Shown one piece after another: positions 6,798-10,000 of a stretch of DNA of 10,000 bases. The notes beneath the pieces were generated by a model. The model was given only the letters and a program-made list of their open reading frames with translations, did not search any database and was not told the origin of the DNA. Within the stretch, counting starts at the first letter, position 1; every line of letters starts with the position of its first letter. Source of the DNA: Methanospirillum hungatei (lineage in GTDB: Archaea; Halobacteriota; Methanomicrobia; Methanomicrobiales; Methanospirillaceae); contig NZ_JAIWNS010000037.1 in assembly GCF_020216685.1 (NCBI RefSeq), positions 1 to 10,000 on the forward strand, in the 5' to 3' direction. The position numbers and the translations under genes were made by a program.

Positions 6798-7940
6798 TCA
6801 ATATATCCTGAACATCCGGGCTATCTCTTCCGGATCCTGTGTCTGTGTCAGGGCCAGCATAAGTAATACCCGTGCTTTCTGTGGATTTAATGAATCTGCA
6901 GAGATAAATCTGCTCTCCTCAGTGGTGCATACACCGGTTCCGGTCCGTGAGGATACAACAACCGGTATCCCTTTGTCCACGGCTTTTAGGAGTGCTGAAT
7001 GGACACTATCAGGCATTCCACCATTTCCTAGTGATGCAATGACGAAACCTTCCGTTTTATGGGCAATGAATGCATCTATTGCCGTCTGATCCATTCCGGG
7101 GTACAGATACACAATATCCACACGGGGAAGATGCGATAGTCCGCTCACGTCAAATTCTGATGCTGTGGTGTGATTCTTCAGGCTCTGGCGGTACAATCTC
7201 GGAGTTGTTCCATCCATGTACCCAAACAGGCCAAAGTCAGGTGACCTGAAGGTCCCAACCATCTCAGTGTTGGTCTTGGTCGTCTCACGTGCCCCATTGA
7301 TCTGGCTATTCAGGAGGATCAGGACTCCCTTCCCCAATGCCTCCGGCGAACCGGCAAGGATAACGGCATCCAGGAGGTTGAGCGGCCCGTCAGCGGAAAG
7401 TGCGGTTGATGGCCGCATTGATCCCGTCATGACTACCGGTTTTTCACTCTTCACCACCAGGTTGAGGAAATATGCCGTCTCTTCCATCGTATCGGTTCCA
7501 TGTGTAACCACAACTCCATCAATGGCAGGATCCTGGACCAACTCATTGATGCGACGGGAGAGATTCAGCCAGATCTCCGGGGTCATTTGTGAACTGTCAA
7601 TATCACAGATCTGTTCCCCGGTCAGATTTGCATACAGGGGTAATTCCGGGACTGATGCTATCAGCGAATCGATATCCAGCACACCGGCAGTGTAATCGGT
7701 CAGATCGGTCTCGCTGGAACCAGTCCCGGCGATGGTTCCCCCCGTTCCCAGGATGTAAATATTCGGCAGGGTAGATCCGGTGCTGTCAGCAGAGATCGGA
7801 AGAGAAATCAGGACACAGGTGAGAAGTACGATCACCATCTTCCACAATACGTCCAATCCCTGATCCTGACGCTGATGAACGGATACCAAGACCTGTTCAT
7901 GACTTCTGTGTTTCAAAGGATTGCAATACGAATGGCTCAT
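6798..7940 (-). CDS. Exported type II L-asparaginase
   Basis: Hydrolyses L-asparagine (possibly also glutamine) to aspartate and ammonia, probably outside the cell membrane. The frame has 380 codons. It starts with a 34-residue polar, basic stretch, then a hydrophobic segment MVIVLLTCVLISLPISADS (35-53) that acts as signal peptide or anchor. The catalytic set of the two-threonine family is complete: LGTGGTIAGTG (64-74) with T69, Y83, DIDSSQM (113-119), THGTDTMEET (146-155) with T149 and D150, SADGPLNL (182-189) and the catalytic lysine K222 in TTKTNT. Two starts are possible. The ATG at 7940 fits a TATA element about 30 nt upstream, giving a nearly leaderless message. The ATG at 7838 (Met35) would give a classical short signal peptide but would need a 5' leader of about 100 nt. 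The gene is divergent from the HTH gene, which could regulate it. The frame is intact and the gene looks functional. Confidence 0.93.
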   Translation of the reverse strand: MSHSYCNPLKHRSHEQVLVSVHQRQDQGLDVLWKMVIVLLTCVLISLPISADSTGSTLPNIYILGTGGTIAGTGSSETDLTDYTAGVLDIDSLIASVPELPLYANLTGEQICDIDSSQMTPEIWLNLSRRINELVQDPAIDGVVVTHGTDTMEETAYFLNLVVKSEKPVVMTGSMRPSTALSADGPLNLLDAVILAGSPEALGKGVLILLNSQINGARETTKTNTEMVGTFRSPDFGLFGYMDGTTPRLYRQSLKNHTTASEFDVSGLSHLPRVDIVYLYPGMDQTAIDAFIAHKTEGFVIASLGNGGMPDSVHSALLKAVDKGIPVVVSSRTGTGVCTTEESRFISADSLNPQKARVLLMLALTQTQDPEEIARMFRIY

Positions 7941-7964
7941 ACTCTGTCATATGGGAAGGTGTTG

Positions 7965-7973
7965 ATTTAAAAA
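7965..7973 (-). promoter_or_regulatory. Putative archaeal TATA box of asparaginase gene
   Basis: Minus strand TTTTTAAAT, centred about 29 nt before the ATG at 7940, is a good match to the archaeal TATA consensus. Initiation about 25 nt downstream would fall within a few bases of that ATG, implying a nearly leaderless transcript and favouring the longer start. There is no clear Shine-Dalgarno site in between. Confidence 0.45.
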
Positions 7974-7984
7974 TATCGGGGACC

Positions 7985-8009
7985 ATCTTCATTTACATCT
8001 CCTGAAGAT
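7985..8009. promoter_or_regulatory. Inverted repeat, candidate operator
   Basis: ATCTTCA (7985-7991) and TGAAGAT (8003-8009) form a perfect 7-bp inverted repeat with an 11-bp spacer, so half-site centres lie about 18 bp apart. It sits in the divergent promoter region just upstream of the asparaginase TATA element. It could be a binding site for the adjacent HTH protein, but that is inference; repeats this short also arise by chance. Confidence 0.3.
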
Positions 8010-8060
8010 TTCGCATCATCCACAAATACTCCATACATAGAACCACATTCACATACATTC

Positions 8061-8067
8061 AAATATA
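8061..8067 (+). promoter_or_regulatory. Putative TATA box of HTH gene
   Basis: AAATATA lies with its centre 37 nt before the ATG at 8101, so transcription would start about 10 nt before the gene. A second A/T element, CTATATAGA, at 8082-8090 is too close to the start to be the TATA box unless the message begins inside the gene. No strong Shine-Dalgarno site is present. Confidence 0.4.
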
Positions 8068-8100
8068 CCCTTCAATCAACACTATATAGAGAACATCCCC

Positions 8101-8418
8101 ATGCCTCCCCGGAAAAATCCTGAATCCGCTGCCAGATACACCGAAGCGAAAAAGGCACCCTACATTCTGGACCTTGCAAAGGAACGTGAATTCAGAAAGA
8201 ACTTCGAACTTGAGAAGGGGAAGTTTTTCAGGACCGACACCGTTGCAGAGATCCTGGACATCGAACCTGAAGTCATCAGGGATCTTATCAGGAAAGGAGA
8301 ACTCTTCGCGATAAAAATTGGGAAGTCATACCGGGTAACAGAAGCGGATCTTCAGGAGTTTCTTTTTCAGAGATACACCCGGAAAAGAAGCGGAGAACAG
8401 AGAAGGGAAGAAGGGTAG
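8101..8418 (+). CDS. Small excisionase/MerR-like helix-turn-helix protein
   Basis: A 105-residue protein with a lysine- and arginine-rich N-terminal 40 residues, then a winged helix of the excisionase/HTH_17 type. The pattern FFRTDTVAEILDIEPEVI (42-59), DLIRKGELFAIKIGK (61-75), SYRVTEADLQEFL (76-88) follows the family template (strand, recognition helix, G-E-L turn, basic wing, closing helix). The C-terminus is again basic (RYTRKRSGEQRR). It probably binds DNA as a local transcription regulator. A recombination directionality factor is less likely because no integrase or att site is visible in the window. It is transcribed divergently from asparaginase and converges on the TPR operon with only 2 nt between its stop and the small ORF's stop. 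The ATG is the only sensible start. Confidence 0.82.
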   Translation: MPPRKNPESAARYTEAKKAPYILDLAKEREFRKNFELEKGKFFRTDTVAEILDIEPEVIRDLIRKGELFAIKIGKSYRVTEADLQEFLFQRYTRKRSGEQRREEG

Positions 8419-8420
8419 GC

Positions 8421-8552
8421 TTATTCCCGGTCTGGCCAGAACCGCTCCCGCTCCTCCTGTTCCTTCTTTTTTCTCTTCTTTTGCTCCTCTTCCTCATTCA
8501 GATGTAACCCAAGTGACTGATGAAGCCAGTATCCGAATATATCCATTCCCAT
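8421..8552 (-). CDS. Small charged protein, translationally coupled to TPR gene
   Basis: A 43-codon ORF whose ATG overlaps the TPR stop codon as TGATG (8550-8554). The product begins MGMDIFGYWLHQSLGLHLN and continues as an almost uninterrupted run of Glu, Lys, Arg and Gln (residues 20-37) that should form a charged helix or coiled coil, ending FWPDRE. I recognise no family. The overlap, the short aromatic and hydrophobic N-terminal part and the stop exactly before the convergent HTH gene argue that it is real. The charged repeat could also be a by-product of low-complexity pyrimidine-rich DNA. It may be an accessory partner of the TPR protein. Confidence 0.5.
   Translation of the reverse strand: MGMDIFGYWLHQSLGLHLNEEEEQKKRKKKEQEERERFWPDRE
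8467..8472 (+). terminator. Candidate U-tract terminator of HTH gene
   Basis: A T6 run inside a longer pyrimidine tract (8458-8492, mostly C and T) lies about 50 nt after the HTH stop. A U-rich RNA of this type can stop archaeal transcription. It also codes, on the other strand, for the lysine- and glutamate-rich part of the small ORF, so its composition may reflect coding instead. Confidence 0.3.
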
Positions 8553-10000
8553 CACCAATACCCGTCCATATACCCGACCGGGGTTTTGAGTGGTCTCCCT
8601 GGCACCCTGGGTTCTGCTGGCATCTCTTCTTCCTCTTCAGGAAATGCCCGTTTCCCAAACCTGACGATGATCTGGTCATACTCCTCATAGGCATCGGCAT
8701 CATCAAGGGCAGCTAGGGCATCGCAGAGATTTCTCCGTGCAATAACCTCTCCGGGCTGACACCTGACTGCCTGCCTGAAATCAGATACCGCCCCCTCGAA
8801 ATCACGCAGACCAAGTCTTGACAGGCCACGGTTATTCCAGGCTCCCCATTCATGAGGCATGAGTATAACTGCCTGATTCCCATGCACAAGAGCCTCTTCA
8901 TGACGTCCCCTGTTGGATAAACACCAGCAGAGTGCAGAATGGGCAACACCGGATGAAGGATCCAGTTCAAGGGCTCGGAGGAGAACCTGCTCAGCCTCAT
9001 CAAACCGGTGGAGATTATCAAGAACCAGGCCCTTCTCAGCAAGAAGAGCAGGGTTGTCAGGATCGTTTTGGAGAAGCTGGTCATATACCACAATCGCCTG
9101 TTCATATCGCTCTTCGTTCTCTTCCAGATCGCCAAGCATGTGATATGCATCTGCCTGGAACCGGGAGACGACAGGAGAATCTGACTCTATATTGATGAGC
9201 GTCATACAGACAATTGCAGCAAGCCTGACCACCCCATATCGTTTCAGACTGACTGCCCGTTCGTGGAGCAGTTCTGCGTACCTCTCCGGAGTACTGCTTA
9301 TCGTTTTCAGATCCTCAAGCGGACCCTGCATCCGAAGCATCTTCAGCCCTTCATCGAGCAGCTCCTGCACTTCTTTATCGTACCCATACCGGCCGGCTGC
9401 AAGAGAGAGCTGGGAAAGCCCCTCTCCATACTGTTCCAGTTCAAATAACACTCTGGCAAAGGCAGTCCGCAACGATGAATCATCAGGATCCTGGCGAATC
9501 TCCTCTGCAAGCATCCTGGCCGCCTGACGGTAGTCCCCGATATATGCCCGAAGCTCTCCTTTCTCCGCCTGGAAGAACCGGGCAGCATACTCCGAAACCG
9601 ATTCACTCTGCTGATCGCTCCCTGAGAGAATCCGGGCTGCGGTATGCAGATATCTGACCTCTACCGTGTTTGGAAGGGAATTCTTACATTCAGAGAAGAG
9701 AAGAGCGGCTTCTTGTGCTTCAGTAGCCAGGAGCAATAACCGACCATACATCAAAAGGCTTTTCTTCGAAGACCCGCAGATTCGAAAGTTCTCCCGCATC
9801 GCATAGAGAGCGGTATGAAAACTCCCCTCAAGATGACATGCCAGGGCACACAGGCAATAATCCATCGGACGACCGGGATTCATCTGCATGATCCGGACAG
9901 CAGTAAGGGCTGCATCGCGATATTCACCAGACCTGATAAGGCAGCTGATAAACGCTTCAAGCAGAGTGCAGTCAGATGACAATGCATCCTTTCGTGAGCT
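8552..10000 (-). CDS. TPR-repeat protein, 5'-partial
   Basis: A tetratricopeptide-repeat scaffold protein, probably cytoplasmic, since no signal or membrane segment is seen. The frame is open to the right window edge. A TTG at 9982 is a possible start, but six sense codons precede it and no start signal is evident, so the true start is probably outside. Counting from 9982 (476 codons), at least four consecutive repeats lie near the C-terminus: 277-310 (DAYHMLGDLEENEERYEQAI), 311-344 (LDNLHRFDEAEQVLLRALEL), 345-378 (LCWCLSNRGRHEEALVHG) and 379-412 (AWNNRGLSRLGLRDFEGAVS). Degenerate repeats occur earlier (around 5-37 and 148-180). The last 35 residues are acidic and then Pro/Arg-rich (FPEEEEEMPAEP, VPGRPLKTPVGYM). 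TPR arrays bind partner peptides, and the partner is not identifiable. The small charged ORF is coupled to its stop. The TPR class is certain; a specific function is not. Confidence 0.88.
   Translation of the reverse strand, partial: SSRKDALSSDCTLLEAFISCLIRSGEYRDAALTAVRIMQMNPGRPMDYCLCALACHLEGSFHTALYAMRENFRICGSSKKSLLMYGRLLLLATEAQEAALLFSECKNSLPNTVEVRYLHTAARILSGSDQQSESVSEYAARFFQAEKGELRAYIGDYRQAARMLAEEIRQDPDDSSLRTAFARVLFELEQYGEGLSQLSLAAGRYGYDKEVQELLDEGLKMLRMQGPLEDLKTISSTPERYAELLHERAVSLKRYGVVRLAAIVCMTLINIESDSPVVSRFQADAYHMLGDLEENEERYEQAIVVYDQLLQNDPDNPALLAEKGLVLDNLHRFDEAEQVLLRALELDPSSGVAHSALCWCLSNRGRHEEALVHGNQAVILMPHEWGAWNNRGLSRLGLRDFEGAVSDFRQAVRCQPGEVIARRNLCDALAALDDADAYEEYDQIIVRFGKRAFPEEEEEMPAEPRVPGRPLKTPVGYMDGYW

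Noticed and set aside
6326..6801. Minus-strand ORFs of 69 and 89 codons in the gene-free stretch
   Set aside because: No recognisable domain, no ribosome site, atypical composition, and they run through the inverted repeats; the second also overlaps the end of the asparaginase gene by a few bases.
8494..8706. Minus-strand 70-codon ORF overlapping the TPR C-terminus
   Set aside because: It is an out-of-frame shadow of the TPR gene with low-complexity Met/Pro/Gly composition.
9980..9982. TTG at 9982 as the start of the TPR gene
   Set aside because: Six more sense codons precede it up to the right edge with no stop, and no start signal is visible, so the gene is treated as partial.
1..10000. 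tRNA or rRNA genes, integrase or transposase genes
   Set aside because: None was recognised on either strand by eye; a covariance-model scan could still find a small RNA.

Overview
The window reads like a chromosomal accessory region of a methanogenic archaeon, most likely Methanomicrobiales and perhaps Methanospirillum-like. This rests on AT-rich TATA-type elements about 30-40 nt before short or absent leaders, few strong Shine-Dalgarno sites, and a typical gene mix (AAA-ATPase-like/PD-(D/E)XK protein, CocE/NonD hydrolase, exported asparaginase, TPR protein). There is no rRNA or other marker gene, so the taxonomic guess is inference.

Left part (1-3582, + strand): three tightly packed genes. 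A McrB-type AAA+ NTPase runs in from the left edge and carries an EVE/PUA-like domain ahead of its Walker B half. It is followed, with an ATGA overlap, by a McrC-type PD-(D/E)XK nuclease subunit. An ADP-ribosylglycohydrolase (DraG/ARH family) then starts 40 nt inside the end of mcrC. The first two form a type IV (modification-dependent) restriction system. The tight coupling to an ADP-ribosyl hydrolase is the most interesting arrangement here, although base composition changes sharply at the mcrC/draG junction, so the association may be recent or accidental.

Middle part (3614-6323, - strand): two decaying genes. The first is an AAA-ATPase-like protein whose C-terminal nuclease domain is cut off by a frameshift in an A8 run and is also truncated. 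The second is a CocE/NonD-family alpha/beta hydrolase broken by an in-frame TGA and missing its middle, including the region where the catalytic Asp and His should lie. About 470 bp without a credible gene follow (6324-6797). That stretch holds a family of GGTGTGCA-type motifs in both orientations, a 12-bp inverted repeat enclosing a 91-bp unit, and a pair of mutually exclusive hairpins.

Right part (6798-10000): an exported type II L-asparaginase (- strand) is divergent from a small excisionase/MerR-like helix-turn-helix protein (+ strand), with a promoter-rich 160-bp spacer between them. The HTH gene converges on a TPR-repeat protein gene that enters from the right edge (- strand). A 43-codon ORF overlaps the TPR stop codon as TGATG and encodes a small, highly charged protein that a length cutoff would hide.
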